Shown: positions 9,631-20,000 of the stretch, in pieces | How the letters are laid out: each line of letters starts with the position of its first letter | Numbering within the stretch: position 1 is the first letter of the stretch | NCBI GenBank assembly: GCA_026713705.1 | Contig: JAPONY010000004.1 | Coordinates: 1-47,038 of the forward strand | Direction: 5' to 3' | Length of the DNA: 47,038 bases | Origin: Gammaproteobacteria bacterium | GTDB lineage: Bacteria; Pseudomonadota; Gammaproteobacteria; Poriferisulfidales; Poriferisulfidaceae | Notes under the pieces: generated by a model | What the model saw: only the letters and a program-made list of their open reading frames with translations | Told to the model about the DNA's origin: nothing | Database searches by the model: none | Position numbers and translations under genes: made by a program

Positions 9631-10505
9631 TGATGTCTCGTCCCGACAAAGCTAATCTCGTTGGGACGGAAACAGGGTTTATCCGTTCTCGGCCAGCGCG
9701 TGCGGTAGCGGAAAAGGCGCTGGTCCGCATCGTTCATCACTACGGCAAACGGCCGGAATTCGTTGTGCTCGGAGGGTTGGTTCCAGAGTGGCTATGTAGC
9801 GATAGCGAATTCCAGCATGCGGGAACGGTTGATGTGGATGTGCAGATCGATCTGGAAATCGCATGCGGGGAAGTCAACGCCTTACGTTTGGAGAGGGCGC
9901 TCCGTAATGCCGAGTTTTTCCCCGAAGGAAATCAGGTTTGGCGCTGGATTTCGAACCAATCCGGATCTTCGAGTATCGTCAAGCTTGAATTGCTGGCCGA
10001 TCTCCAGGATAGGCCGGCAAACACGGAATTTATCCTCAAAGGATGTTCGGATTTAGGCGCGGTCAACCTTCGCGGGACGGGGTTTGCGTCGCGCGACACT
10101 GAAGTGCGTGAACTGGAGGCCAGGGTCAGCGGGGTGATGCATCATGTCGAAGTGAACGTGACCGGTTTGGCTGGCTTTTTGCTTGCTAAAGTTGAAGCGG
10201 CTTTTTCGAGGCGCGGGGCCAAAGATTGGTACGACATAGCATTTGTGCTTCTGCATAGTAATGCTGGAGGGCCATCGGAGGTGGCGAGATTGGTGTACAA
10301 GCGCTTCGGGGATGAAATTGACGCTGTGCATTCAGCGCTCAATGATTTAGAAGGAAATTTTTCAGACCCAGGCGCACAGGGCCCGAAAGCTTACGCGGAG
10401 CAGATGCAAATTGACCATCCAGCTCTTGACGTTAAGGTGCTCAAGGCAGATGCCGTCATTGCTGTTGGGGAGTTCTGCCGGATTTTGAGGGATGACTCTA
10501 ATTGA
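9630..10505 (+). CDS. AbiEii-like nucleotidyltransferase toxin
   Basis: A 291-residue protein with the MNT-fold signature of AbiEii/AbiGii toxins: a GG pair at 48-49 followed by T66-V-D68-V-D70, the metal-binding Asp pair. A C-terminal KDWYDIAFVLLH segment resembles the lysine/aspartate helix seen in the same family. AbiEii toxins transfer nucleotides to RNA and stop growth after phage infection. I used the ATG at 9630 that overlaps the stop of the AbiEi-like gene, since GGAAGG lies 3-8 bases upstream; ATG 9633 is almost equally placed. Overlap with the upstream gene indicates coupled synthesis of antitoxin before toxin. The next gene converges after only 24 bp. Confidence 0.75.
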   Translation: MMSRPDKANLVGTETGFIRSRPARAVAEKALVRIVHHYGKRPEFVVLGGLVPEWLCSDSEFQHAGTVDVDVQIDLEIACGEVNALRLERALRNAEFFPEGNQVWRWISNQSGSSSIVKLELLADLQDRPANTEFILKGCSDLGAVNLRGTGFASRDTEVRELEARVSGVMHHVEVNVTGLAGFLLAKVEAAFSRRGAKDWYDIAFVLLHSNAGGPSEVARLVYKRFGDEIDAVHSALNDLEGNFSDPGAQGPKAYAEQMQIDHPALDVKVLKADAVIAVGEFCRILRDDSN

Positions 10506-10529
10506 ACTCTTTTCCTTTTCAGAGATTGC

Positions 10530-10940
10530 CTAGCCCCGCTCCCATCGTTTGAAGCGTTTTCTGCAGTATTTAAGAAGGCTTTCGTAATCCGGGAAGTACA
10601 GGTCGAATCCTTCCTCGGGTGGTTGGTCGTATTCGCAGAAATCGTTGCTGTGGTCGCGGCAAATTTGTGGTCGGACTTCGTAAATCCCGCAACGTCCATC
10701 TTCCTGCAGATGCTTGCAGGTGGTCTCGAACATCACGGTCCAGCCATCGGAGTCCTTGTAAACACTGACTTGGTCGTGCGAGACCTGCCAGAGCAGGTGC
10801 TCGTAGTCGTATTTGGATCGGGGCGTGTCGATTTCTTGGGTGACGTAGTGGCAGCACAGGGAATTGGTGCAGAAGTCACACTTGTTCTCCGGAGTCATCT
10901 TGACGCCTTCGGCGATCACCGGAATGGAAATGGCTGGCAT
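10530..10940 (-). CDS. YkgJ-family cysteine-cluster protein
   Basis: A 136-residue cytosolic protein rich in cysteines arranged as in the YkgJ/CxxCxxCC family: a CDFCTNSLCC block near the N terminus, then CKHL..GRCGIYEVRPQICRDH in the middle and further Cys towards the end. The family binds zinc or an iron-sulfur cluster; its role is unknown. I placed the start at 10940 because AGGAGA lies at the right distance, whereas the frame also opens to 10979. Its ATG overlaps the stop of the upstream MbcA-like gene by one base, so it ends a three-gene operon. Confidence 0.82.
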   Translation of the reverse strand: MPAISIPVIAEGVKMTPENKCDFCTNSLCCHYVTQEIDTPRSKYDYEHLLWQVSHDQVSVYKDSDGWTVMFETTCKHLQEDGRCGIYEVRPQICRDHSNDFCEYDQPPEEGFDLYFPDYESLLKYCRKRFKRWERG

Positions 10941-11341
10941 CACTCGTTCTCCTGTGATCGCCTCCAGGAGAACGAACAATCCAGTTCAGCCCGCACCCGG
11001 CACAGGCCGTTGATACCGTCCTCCAGCATCAGCGACAGAGGTGTTCGTTTCCGGAACCGCCGGTGCGGCGTGACCAGCCAGCGCGCCCCGATACGGCTAT
11101 TGCGCGGAAAAGAGGTGCGCAGGGCGTCGGCGATGCCGACGATATGTTCCGCCCGCACTATCAAGGGTGGATCGTCCGGCAAGGCCTCGCCGCGGCGAAA
11201 GCGTTCAAGTTGCGTGCTGCGAGTTTTTTTCGGCAGTGCCAGAAGGGTCACGATTTCGTCCGAATTGAGTTGCCACTGATCAAGAACTGCCATAGCTTGG
11301 CGCGCCATCCTTACTCGTGATTCTTCCGACGCGGCGGTCAT
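10940..11341 (-). CDS. MbcA/ParS/Xre-like protein
   Basis: A 133-residue protein whose central part (helix-turn-helix-like QLNSDEIVTLLALPKK, then the RFRRGEALPDD segment, then IVRAEHIVGIADALR and a W-containing RWLVTPHR segment) resembles the MbcA/ParS/Xre antitoxin family. These proteins usually neutralise RES-domain toxins, but no RES partner is adjacent, so this may be a stand-alone regulator. The ATG overlaps the stop codon of the upstream small gene in an ATGA arrangement and the stop overlaps the start of the YkgJ-type gene. The longer open frame back to 11797 is out-of-frame with those neighbours and is not used. Confidence 0.68.
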   Translation of the reverse strand: MTAASEESRVRMARQAMAVLDQWQLNSDEIVTLLALPKKTRSTQLERFRRGEALPDDPPLIVRAEHIVGIADALRTSFPRNSRIGARWLVTPHRRFRKRTPLSLMLEDGINGLCRVRAELDCSFSWRRSQENE

Positions 11342-11613
11342 GAATCCAGTTTGCGTTTGCTGGTGGGCGCCTGGACGGTTTGGGTGGCTTTTGGCTCGTC
11401 CGCGTATCGGGGTCGCTCGCGGACGGATTCTCCTGCTTCTTTCATCAATTCCCTTTCCCGCGTGGAAATCAATGCAAACGCCTCTCGTATGTCTTGAAGA
11501 GTTTGTGGCGACAAAGGGTTTTTCATGCCTGGCTGCGGCGTGACTTCGCGCACTATTTGTGCCAGAATCTTGCGCATCACGACGAGAATTCGTTGTTCGA
11601 CAGAACGTTCCAT
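11338..11613 (-). CDS. Small helical conserved protein
   Basis: A 91-residue, mostly helical and charged protein with the segments VMRKILAQIVRE, a TPQPGMKNPLS turn and IREAFALISTRERELMKEAG. Proteins of this form are found beside MbcA-like and HspQ genes in other gammaproteobacteria and have sometimes been labelled as segregation/condensation-related without proof. I chose the ATG at 11613 over the longer frame because it gives a normal length; a further internal ATG at 11577 is possible. The gene starts a three-gene operon and is divergent from hspQ. Function unknown. Confidence 0.6.
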   Translation of the reverse strand: MERSVEQRILVVMRKILAQIVREVTPQPGMKNPLSPQTLQDIREAFALISTRERELMKEAGESVRERPRYADEPKATQTVQAPTSKRKLDS

Positions 11614-11672
11614 TTGCAGTACACCCAGAGACTTCTGCCAGTATAGCAAGCGCTAGAGATGAAATTGAAAGC

Positions 11673-11990
11673 ATGAGAGAAAGCCAAGCGAGATTTGCTC
11701 TTGGGCAACTAATCACCCATCGCCTGTTTGGATACCGGGGCGTGGTTTTCGATGTGGACCCGGTATTCCAGGGAAGCGACGAATGGTACGAACGCAATGC
11801 ACGGTCCAGGCCGCCTCGGGACCGTCCTTGGTATCGAGTGCTGGTCGACGGTCAACCACTGGAGACTTATGTGGCGGAGCGTAATCTGGAACCGGATGAG
11901 GAGTCACGCCCGATCCGACACCCGTTGGCCGACGAGATCTTTAGCGGGTTTTATGACGGGCAGTATGTTCTGCGTGAGCGGCACAACTAG
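11673..11990 (+). CDS. hspQ: Heat-shock protein HspQ
   Basis: A 105-residue HspQ (YccV-like) protein. It binds hemimethylated DNA and in E. coli acts as a specificity factor for Lon protease and DnaA turnover. Key features are the GQLITHRLFGYRGVV start, the DPVFQ segment, RPWYRVLVDG with its conserved Trp-Tyr and the YVAERNLEPD end. The ATG at 11673 is the first in frame that gives the family N terminus; the ORF could be extended upstream but that part is not conserved in HspQ. Divergent from the small helical gene, with a shared 59-bp promoter region. Confidence 0.93.
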   Translation: MRESQARFALGQLITHRLFGYRGVVFDVDPVFQGSDEWYERNARSRPPRDRPWYRVLVDGQPLETYVAERNLEPDEESRPIRHPLADEIFSGFYDGQYVLRERHN

Positions 11991-12044
11991 TGTGGTTATG
12001 GCAGTTTAGGGGGTGAAGCTCGCATAACGAATTTGTACTGGTGA

Positions 12045-12072
12045 TTGACTTGCGCAAGTGGTTTGATAAATT
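12045..12072 (+). promoter_or_regulatory. Candidate promoter of the FadL-family gene
   Basis: TTGACT at 12045-12050 and TAAATT at 12067-12072 are separated by 16 bp, with the start codon 46 bp further on. The -35 hexamer is close to consensus and the -10 is weak. Confidence 0.35.
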
Positions 12073-12117
12073 GAAAGAATCCTGTGTGTTGTATAGAAGT
12101 CCTATAGCGTCGATGTC

Positions 12118-13479
12118 ATGAAGAAATTTGTTGCTTTTTGGGTGTGTATGACTTGTACATTGGTTGTGTCAGACGCAATGGCAACGAATGGTTATTTTGC
12201 TCATGGATATGGAACAAAAAATAAAGGCATGTCAGGCGCAGGGGTCGCCCTACCGCAAGATACGATTGCAGCGGCAACGAATCCCGCGGGGATGGTTCAC
12301 CTTGGAGAAAGACTGGATGCCGGTTTAGCCATATTCAGCCCGCGACGAGACTATGAAAGCAGTGCCAGCCAGGCAAATGGCACAGGAGGCGCCTTTACGC
12401 TGGGTCCCGATGACATTCAAAGCGACCGCAATTATTTCCCGGTTCCTCATGTTGGATACAACTATCCGCTCGACTCGCAAAGTTCATTGGGGATCACGCT
12501 GTACGCAAATGGTGGAATGAATACGGTATGGAACGAAGGGTCCTCCACCTTCGATCCGGATGGGTCAGGGCCCAATCCGACGGAAACTTTCCCGGGAACT
12601 TATGGAGGGGGTGTTTCTGGGGTTGATTTGGCTCAGCTTTTCTTGGCGCTCACTTATTCTAGAAAGATCAATGAACAGCTTTCGTACGGAATCAGCCCGG
12701 TATTGGCGGTTCAGGCTTTTCGGATAAAAGGTTTGTCTTCATTTGCCCCATATACCGAAGACTTTGTGCGAAGCGATGGAGAGGTGCCGCCCAACGACCT
12801 GACCGATAACGGCAGGGATTTTTCGTTCGGTTATGGGGCAAGGGTTGGGATGCTTTGGAGCCCGACTTCTTATCTGTCCGTTGGCGCAGCCTATCAATCA
12901 CGGATTTTCATGACCGAGTTTGATGACTACGATAATTTGCTTGCAGAAGAGGGTGATTTCGATATTCCGCCTTCGATGACGATCGGTTTTGCTTTGAAAC
13001 GTACGAGTGGCTTAACGTTCGTATTCGACTTTCAGAAGATCTGGTACTTCAAAGTTGACTCAGTGGCAAATCCGATCGCGAATATTTTCGATTGTCCTAC
13101 GGCCGGTGGAACGGATCCGGAAAGTTGTCTCGGCGGCAGTAATGGAGCGGGCTTCGGCTGGGAGGACATGGAAGTGTATAGATTTGGGGTGCAGTGTCCG
13201 ATTGCTCCAGATCTGGAACTGCGTGCGGGCGCTAGTTTTGCCGAACACCCCATTGATCGGAGCGAAGTGTTGTTCAACATACTGGCTCCGGCCGTCGTGG
13301 AAAACCACTACACACTAGGGTTAACCAAAAAACTGTCTGGCGACCGAGAAGTCAATATAGCCGTGATGTATTCCCCGAGGGAAAGACAGGAAGGTCCGAA
13401 TCCATTCGACCCGACACAAACGATTGAAATTGAAATCTATCAATTTGACTTGGAAATAAGTTTTTCAAAAAGGTTCTAG
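12118..13479 (+). CDS. FadL/TodX-family outer-membrane transport protein
   Basis: A 453-residue protein with a Sec signal peptide (MKKFVAFWV start, cleavage likely after AMA at residue 22) leading into the NGYFAHGYGTKNKGMSGAG start that marks the FadL/OmpP1/TodX group. The rest reads as alternating beta strands ending in a Phe (ISFSKRF), as expected of an outer-membrane barrel. Family members pass hydrophobic compounds such as long-chain fatty acids or aromatic hydrocarbons into the cell. The insertion of acidic linker segments is normal. It is flanked on the left by hspQ and on the right by the AT-rich defence island; it is the last clearly chromosomal gene there. Confidence 0.9.
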   Translation: MKKFVAFWVCMTCTLVVSDAMATNGYFAHGYGTKNKGMSGAGVALPQDTIAAATNPAGMVHLGERLDAGLAIFSPRRDYESSASQANGTGGAFTLGPDDIQSDRNYFPVPHVGYNYPLDSQSSLGITLYANGGMNTVWNEGSSTFDPDGSGPNPTETFPGTYGGGVSGVDLAQLFLALTYSRKINEQLSYGISPVLAVQAFRIKGLSSFAPYTEDFVRSDGEVPPNDLTDNGRDFSFGYGARVGMLWSPTSYLSVGAAYQSRIFMTEFDDYDNLLAEEGDFDIPPSMTIGFALKRTSGLTFVFDFQKIWYFKVDSVANPIANIFDCPTAGGTDPESCLGGSNGAGFGWEDMEVYRFGVQCPIAPDLELRAGASFAEHPIDRSEVLFNILAPAVVENHYTLGLTKKLSGDREVNIAVMYSPRERQEGPNPFDPTQTIEIEIYQFDLEISFSKRF

Positions 13480-13705
13480 CCTGACTGAAAGGTTGATTTT
13501 GGCTGAAAGCAGCCATCCAGAATTGATATATACAAGCGGGTCCGAGGGGTTTCAGATGTTCTTAGGAATCTAGAGGAATTAGAATATTAAGAAGACCCCC
13601 CCGTTATACCGACTGGAAACCAACCCCATTTAAAGTGATGAAAAATTAAAACCTCAAAATATTTTTCCTCCAACACGCCCCCAACGTTTCAGATAGGCTA
13701 TGCAT

Positions 13706-15538
13706 ATGAATCAATCGAATGACTTGGTTTCCTTTTTACGTCACTACGGTCCCATCCCGGCTGGGGACAACATGTACGACGAGTTAATCCAGGCTGAAAT
13801 CGATCGGCATAAGATTGAACCTGCCATTCATATCAACCCGGCCAGACTGCGAGAGGTTCAGAAGAACTTTGAATCATCTGAGCCTAGTAACGTGATTTTG
13901 ACGGGCACGGCTGGGGACGGAAAGACTTACCACTGCCGACGTGTTTGGATGGATTTTGGAGGAGACTTCGAACGATGGAAAACGGGGGGAAAGATTGTTC
14001 AATTAATACTCCCTACCTCTGGGAAATTACTCACGATCGTGAAAGATCTGAGCGAGTTGACATTAAGCGAGAAAAACAACTTGCTTGCTGAACTAGCTAA
14101 TGCTGTGTCTGGTGCGAGCGAAAGCGGTGTTTATCTTGTGGCTGCCAATGATGGACAACTTCTCGCGAGTTGGCGTGATTGGTCTGATGCTCAAGATGAA
14201 GAAGCGCATAGAGTGTTTAAAACCATCGAGGATATGCTTGTCGGGGGACGGGTGACGGACGACACACTTAATCTAAATCTATACAACCTCAGCTGTCTGG
14301 ATGCATCCGAGCATTTTCAGGAGCTTGTCGAACAAATTGTTGAACACCCTCAGTGGTCACAATGTCAAGGCTGTGAATTGCTAAATGAAGACGGATCAAC
14401 AACCTGTCCTATTCGTATAAACCGGGAACGACTTCGCGGTGGGGAGAAAGAATCCACATTTCGCAGACGCCTCGGAGATTTGATGAAGCTCTCTCGCGCT
14501 AACCGTATGCATCTTCCTATCCGAGACCTTCTCCTCCTCGGCACAAACATTTTGTTAGGTGATCGGCAGGGACGGCAAATCTTATTAACTTGTCGAACAG
14601 CGAAAAACCGGGCGCAAATGAAAGATTATCGACTGACAAACCCTTATGCAAACGTGTTCGGGGTAAATCTTCCTGAACGCCAGCGACGACAATATCAAGT
14701 ATTCAATACACTTGAATCTTTTGGGATCGGGCGCGAAACCGATAATAAATTCGACAATTTGCTTATTTACGGTAGATATGGCGACTCAGAACTCTATAAC
14801 AAATTGGTTGCGATGGATGTTTATTACGGAGCACCGGCCTATGAACCATATTTGCGCGATTATCTAGAGGGCGCACGGGAGGAATTAGACGAGTTTATGA
14901 GAGCGCTGTCCCGACAGAGGCAACGTCTATTCTTTTCGTTGTCGGACAAAAATTTATTAGATCCGTGGAGACTAACTGTTTATCAGGCATCGGGCCGGTT
15001 CTTGGCATTTGTAGATGGTCTTGTGAATGGAGGTGATATATCTATAACAACAGAATTACTAGTGCGAGGACTGAACAGGGCGTTTTGCGGCATGATGATT
15101 GATGATGGAACAGAGTTATATCTTGCCTCTTCCGGTGGTGATGGACGCGGCCGAATCGCATCTCTTCTAAATTATGGTCTACCAACAACAAGACATCGAA
15201 GAGATCCTTACCTCCACTTTGCGCTTAGCGCAGACGAAGCAACACCATGCTTGCAGATCATTGATCCTGCAGATGATGGAGATGGTGTGGTTGATAGCCT
15301 TACGCTTCAACTTCCCCATTTTGAATATCTTATTCGTGTGGCAAGTGGGAGCTTGCCTGCAAGTTTTTCGCGCCAATGCAACGAGGATTTCCTCGATTTC
15401 AAATTGCGGTTAATCAAAAGACTTGATGATCTGATTGGAGAGGCACCCTCCGGTGATGAAGTCAATCTACAGGCACTAACCGTCGACGAGCGTGGCCGGG
15501 CCCATCCCGACAATATTCGTATCAGGGTGGGCACATGA
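13706..15538 (+). CDS. DptF/SspF-like P-loop ATPase, phosphorothioation-linked restriction
   Basis: A protein of about 610 residues with a P-loop (GTAGDGKT at 67-74) and a CQGC...TCPI cysteine group followed by an NRERL helix, as I recall for the DptF family of phosphorothioation-dependent restriction proteins. It is the first of three overlapping genes whose order and sizes (612, 509, 1782) fit DptF-DptG-DptH and the SspF-SspG-SspH module. The ATG at 13706 has AGATAGG at a suitable distance; an earlier ATG at 13700 is too close. The stop overlaps the next ATG in an ATGA tetranucleotide. Its partner genes for modification are sspA-D. Name is by similarity and context; the reaction is not known from sequence. 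Confidence 0.62.
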   Translation: MNQSNDLVSFLRHYGPIPAGDNMYDELIQAEIDRHKIEPAIHINPARLREVQKNFESSEPSNVILTGTAGDGKTYHCRRVWMDFGGDFERWKTGGKIVQLILPTSGKLLTIVKDLSELTLSEKNNLLAELANAVSGASESGVYLVAANDGQLLASWRDWSDAQDEEAHRVFKTIEDMLVGGRVTDDTLNLNLYNLSCLDASEHFQELVEQIVEHPQWSQCQGCELLNEDGSTTCPIRINRERLRGGEKESTFRRRLGDLMKLSRANRMHLPIRDLLLLGTNILLGDRQGRQILLTCRTAKNRAQMKDYRLTNPYANVFGVNLPERQRRQYQVFNTLESFGIGRETDNKFDNLLIYGRYGDSELYNKLVAMDVYYGAPAYEPYLRDYLEGAREELDEFMRALSRQRQRLFFSLSDKNLLDPWRLTVYQASGRFLAFVDGLVNGGDISITTELLVRGLNRAFCGMMIDDGTELYLASSGGDGRGRIASLLNYGLPTTRHRRDPYLHFALSADEATPCLQIIDPADDGDGVVDSLTLQLPHFEYLIRVASGSLPASFSRQCNEDFLDFKLRLIKRLDDLIGEAPSGDEVNLQALTVDERGRAHPDNIRIRVGT

Positions 15539-17064
15539 AGATGCGTCTTGAAGCTCCTGCGAAATATCGAAGCGATGTTAATGTTTGGGTTGATGAAGCA
15601 ATTTGGGGTCACCGCTTGTATAACGACCAAACACCGTGGTTGGTATTTCTCGAATTTCTCGCGGTCTTTCAATCAAGAAACGCTGAGGGTAAAGCGCTGA
15701 ATGAAATTCGACGTGACGGCGTGCATGAATCATTTACCTACCACATACCACGTCTGATTCCATTACGACAGTTGATTTTTAACAACCCCCACATTCGGCA
15801 TGTGGAGGAGATTCAACAATTTGATTCCGAACGTTGGCGAGCTTGGCTAAAGGCATTTTTTACAGACGATGACTTCAGTTATTTACAAGAACGTTTCGGG
15901 TCATTCGCGCGCCTCGCCCGTGTGGTGGAATTCTTCCAGACGACTGCCATCGAACCACATCGTCAGCGTCGATGGAGTTCCCGTTTTTTATTTCCTTATG
16001 GTCCTAATTGTCTCTACGCAGACTTGCCTGCAAATATTAATGGAAGCCCGGATCGCCGCTTTTTCGCACGGAGCGGTGAATTGCTCTACCTCATGCTTAA
16101 CCGGAGCGACAAAGGAGTAGAGATAGCCGAAAAAATTTCAGAAAAACTACTGCGGCAAGATGAAACGTGGAATCGTGTCATTCGAGCATTACTGCCAAAT
16201 GGATATCGAGTTGATTCGAACACTGTCTCAAGCAACATAGGTTACCTACCTTTTGCTGAGCGACCAGAATACGGAGAACTCGCAGAAACGTGGGTACGAC
16301 TCCTAAAACTAGATTTGGCAGGGGAAGTCCTACTTGATCCGTTAATGCGTCTCTCAGCTTTACACATGTTGCTTTATATGCTGCGGCGCGCCAATGAGGA
16401 AGTTGGTGACTCAAGGGAGCCTAGATTCGTACTAGATATTGCTTCACCGCAAAGGACCGCCTTGCTTGAGCTTTCAAAGGAAAATTTTAGAGCAAACCGA
16501 ATGCTTTCAGCGCGGGCGGTTCGTGCGCATGTTGAATCTGCCAAAGAAGATGAACGATGGCACTCTGCACTGAAAGCAAGAGTGCCGGCTGATGCTGTAA
16601 GAGAATATCTCATGGAGCGTTATGAGTGGCAACCAGATGAAAATTTACCTTCCGGCGATCCCGAGGTTATTTTTGAGGCACTCAGAGAATATGCGGAGAA
16701 GCGTCATCAGCAACATGTTGCAAAAGTTCATATGGAATGGACGCGGCAAATTGGTTTGGCAGTATCGCGCCGAAGTGTAGGAACCTGGTACTCACCGGAT
16801 GATTCACTACTCAAAGCACTTGTGATGTGTACAGTCGACGAAGGCCGTGAGGAATACCGCCGATTCCTAGCAAAACTGTATGATCGATTTCGGCTAGTGA
16901 TTGGGGCGAGCGAAGCCGAACGTGCGTTTGGATCCCTCCCAACCGATCAGAATGCCTTCATGCAGAATACGCAACGCTTGGAACAGCGCTTGAGGACGTT
17001 AGGGTTGCTGCGCCGTCTTTCTGATGACTGCGCCTATGTCGAAAACCCGTTTGGGAGCAATTGA
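15535..17064 (+). CDS. DptG/SspG-like protein, phosphorothioation-linked restriction
   Basis: A 509-residue protein without a P-loop or any other motif that I can name. It is soluble, rich in Arg and aromatic residues, and holds leucine-rich helical stretches towards the C terminus. It overlaps both neighbours (ATGA with the upstream gene, TGATG with the downstream one), so the three products are almost certainly made together. The place, the size and the lack of a recognisable domain fit the middle subunit (DptG/SspG) of the restriction module. No cysteine cluster and no signal peptide are seen. A different family in the same spot cannot be excluded. Confidence 0.55.
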   Translation: MKMRLEAPAKYRSDVNVWVDEAIWGHRLYNDQTPWLVFLEFLAVFQSRNAEGKALNEIRRDGVHESFTYHIPRLIPLRQLIFNNPHIRHVEEIQQFDSERWRAWLKAFFTDDDFSYLQERFGSFARLARVVEFFQTTAIEPHRQRRWSSRFLFPYGPNCLYADLPANINGSPDRRFFARSGELLYLMLNRSDKGVEIAEKISEKLLRQDETWNRVIRALLPNGYRVDSNTVSSNIGYLPFAERPEYGELAETWVRLLKLDLAGEVLLDPLMRLSALHMLLYMLRRANEEVGDSREPRFVLDIASPQRTALLELSKENFRANRMLSARAVRAHVESAKEDERWHSALKARVPADAVREYLMERYEWQPDENLPSGDPEVIFEALREYAEKRHQQHVAKVHMEWTRQIGLAVSRRSVGTWYSPDDSLLKALVMCTVDEGREEYRRFLAKLYDRFRLVIGASEAERAFGSLPTDQNAFMQNTQRLEQRLRTLGLLRRLSDDCAYVENPFGSN

Positions 17065-20000
17065 TGACAAGAAGTGAACTAATTGCGGCGGTAGCACTCG
17101 ACTTTATCAAGGCACATCTTGACCAAGAACCCGAAGGATCTTTACGCTTTTGCATGCTTGGGCTAGAGCCATCTTTCGTGTGTTCAATCGCACAGGCGGT
17201 ACTTGCGGATCCAGGAGTAGAAGCGATTGTCTTGGTCAAGATCTCGCCATTATTTGACCCGGAAAGTGTTCTACCCTCGGATGCGAGGAGTGAGGAATCT
17301 ATTACCCACTGGCGCCACTGCCGATTAGTAGATGGAACGCGTGCAGTACTTTTTGCTGCTTCGCAGGAAGAACTCCAACGTAATGACAAGAGCGTTGAAA
17401 AGATCACAAAGATTGAAACTGACACGCTGAGAACGTGCTACGAATCTTGGATTGATAAAGTTGGCCTGACATCTACTTATTTGGACAAGAGTAAGCGCGG
17501 CCATCTACTCACAGCTCTTCGATCTGCGAATCTTTCCCATGCCGCACGAACCATTGAGAGTTTTGCTGATTTCGTACTCGCAATATCGGATGGGATCATA
17601 ACAAGAGGGCTTCCCCTACAAAGAGCCATAGATAATGCTCTTCCAAGCCTCAAACTACCGCGTTACGCAGGGTATTTTGATCGTATACCGGAGAAGAAAC
17701 GCACAACAACTGCTGAATGGAACAAAAATTTTCAACACTTGCACAACCGGATACGGCCACTGCTCGTGCGGGAGACAGAGCGAGGAGAACCAATCCCCCG
17801 CGAACAACTTCGGGAAAATTTAAACAATATCATCGACTGTCTGACCGACACGGAGATCAGGGCTATACAAAATTTTCTTGATGCTGATCTGCGACCCGAT
17901 GATTGGTCTGATGAGCAGAAAGGTTTGGTTGATCTAGACTGGCGATCCATCTCAGAATTATTTGAAGGCATTTCTCAAAGTGCATCTGTACCTTTGGGAG
18001 AGCAGACGATCAAGTTCTTTGACGATGAATTTGACGATCAACTCGAAGATGAAGAGCGTGAACTACTCTCAAATGATTTCCCTAAAGAGCCGTCAGACGA
18101 TCTTCAGAGATTTTTCGAAACATACTGTGAGCACTTAGCAAGAGATAAGATGTTATCTAGCATGTGGGAACGATACATTTATCGTAATCCACAAACTTAT
18201 CGGGATTTTCTTGTTGGCTTGTTAGCAACACTGGATAGTTTACGCCGCCGTGTAAATGACGAAGATCTGTGTGAAAGAAAATTGATTGTGCGCATTCCTA
18301 ATGCACGTAAAAAGAGTTTTTGGCGCACGAAAAATTCGAAAGTCGTACGCTATTTCGCTTTCCGCTACAAAGGACTTGAAACGCTCCTGGGCAGTAATGT
18401 CAAATTTGAATTTGGCAAACTGTTGAAATTTTACTTCCCGCAAGCCGATAATGATCTAGCAAAGATAACTTCTGCTTCGAAAGACGCTCGATCTATTAAA
18501 TTTGAAGTGACACTTGATCCAGAAGGGGCAAAGGCCAAGCTTATATTTCATTGGGAAATTCCGGTTGATGCAATCGCTATGGCTTTGCCCGATGATTTGT
18601 TGAGTATTGCCAATCAAAATGAAGAATACGCCTTACTGCCAACAGCAGATATTGCAAGACAATCTGTGAGCGCTAAGGGTGGTATTCAGCGAATTGCGCT
18701 CAATGATGTCAATACGATTCGGGATGTTACTAACACAAACGATGGAAGACTTGTTGCACCTAATACAGAGAGCGGTAACAGAAGTGGAGCATTCCTAATC
18801 GCACTCGAGGAGATTGCGAACGTATTAGGGACACAAAGCACAAAGGCTATACAAGAAGTTTTTGGGTATTTTCTAACCACGTATACGAAGGCGATACGTG
18901 AGTGGGTTGCGCCTGATGGTTCCGGAGTTGCATCGGATGCTTTTATTGAGCAGGTCAATGCTTACGGCAAGCTCCTAAGTTGCCTTCTGAATCATGCTAG
19001 CAACGATCTCGCGCGGGAAAAGCTTTGGCAAGAAGTTTTGCGTCTTGGTGTCGCAAATGTTGGGGCTGGTGCTTTGGCAGCTATTGTCGCACCATGGCAC
19101 CCGATGCGGCTTGCCGAGATTGGTGCCAAAGCACACCAGACGGCTAAACTGATTAACGATGTGCTTGGAGCTGATGAGCACGATATTTTTCGAGCCGATC
19201 TACTGTTTGGTCAGGTACAGGCTGAACTTATCTCGAACTATTACCCAGAAGTCTGTGTTGGTTTTGACCAAGACCGGCCTGTACTCCTCGCAGCAGCCAA
19301 TACAGCATATGATTACACTCTTGCGGAACCACCACTGCGTAGAGCGCATCTAGATGGAGATGATGCCCTTGACATTGAACCAGGCGTAGCTGCTAAGGTT
19401 TTTGGCAATGTGGGCGAACAATATCTTAAACTCTTGCCCCATGAGCGCAGCAATTTCTCCATGGTTCTCTACAACGCTGAATCCAAAGCGTTGCCAAGCG
19501 CTCTTGCTTCCGAACTATCAAGCAAAGTGGAGCAGGAGAATGAACTGCAATGTGATTTGCTGCTGACGCATTCAGAACCCAAGCGTATCAGGCGTATCTA
19601 CGAGCAACAGAATGTCGCCGTGAGCGAGGAATCTGGATCAATCATGGCAAGCGAAGCTGCAAGAAATTTTCTTTCAAGGCTTCGTATTGGCTTTCTCGAC
19701 ACAGCCGACTTGCCCGATGGTGATGCTGACCGGGCTGTAGATATTGTGGCTCTCCAAGATGTCGTTGCGCGTAATGCAAAACTTGTGTGGAAGAGAGCGC
19801 CGAGTGATAGGTATCCCGAATTACTAGATCATGTTCCGGCGCGTTGGTCTCGGCGTCGCCCAATAGGATTGGCGGATACAGCGGCCTCCGTCTATCTTGT
19901 TTGTCCTGCACAGCCTCACCCGGGCCAAAATTATCTCAACTTAGTTCACGGTTTTCTTGAAGGAGACAATGCTCTTCCGGACAATGTTCTTCCTGCACGC

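Noticed and set aside
13540-13620. Possible third tRNA-Phe fragment (GGGGTTTCAG and TACCGACTG) near the left end of the phosphorothioation island
   Set aside because: The two short matches are degenerate and spaced 55 bp instead of about 16, so chance is the better explanation.
13706-17064. Type I or III restriction-modification genes as identity of the first two FGH genes
   Set aside because: No methyltransferase motif, DEAD box or specificity repeat is present; the P-loop plus CQGC/TCPI pattern and order fit DptF/DptG better.
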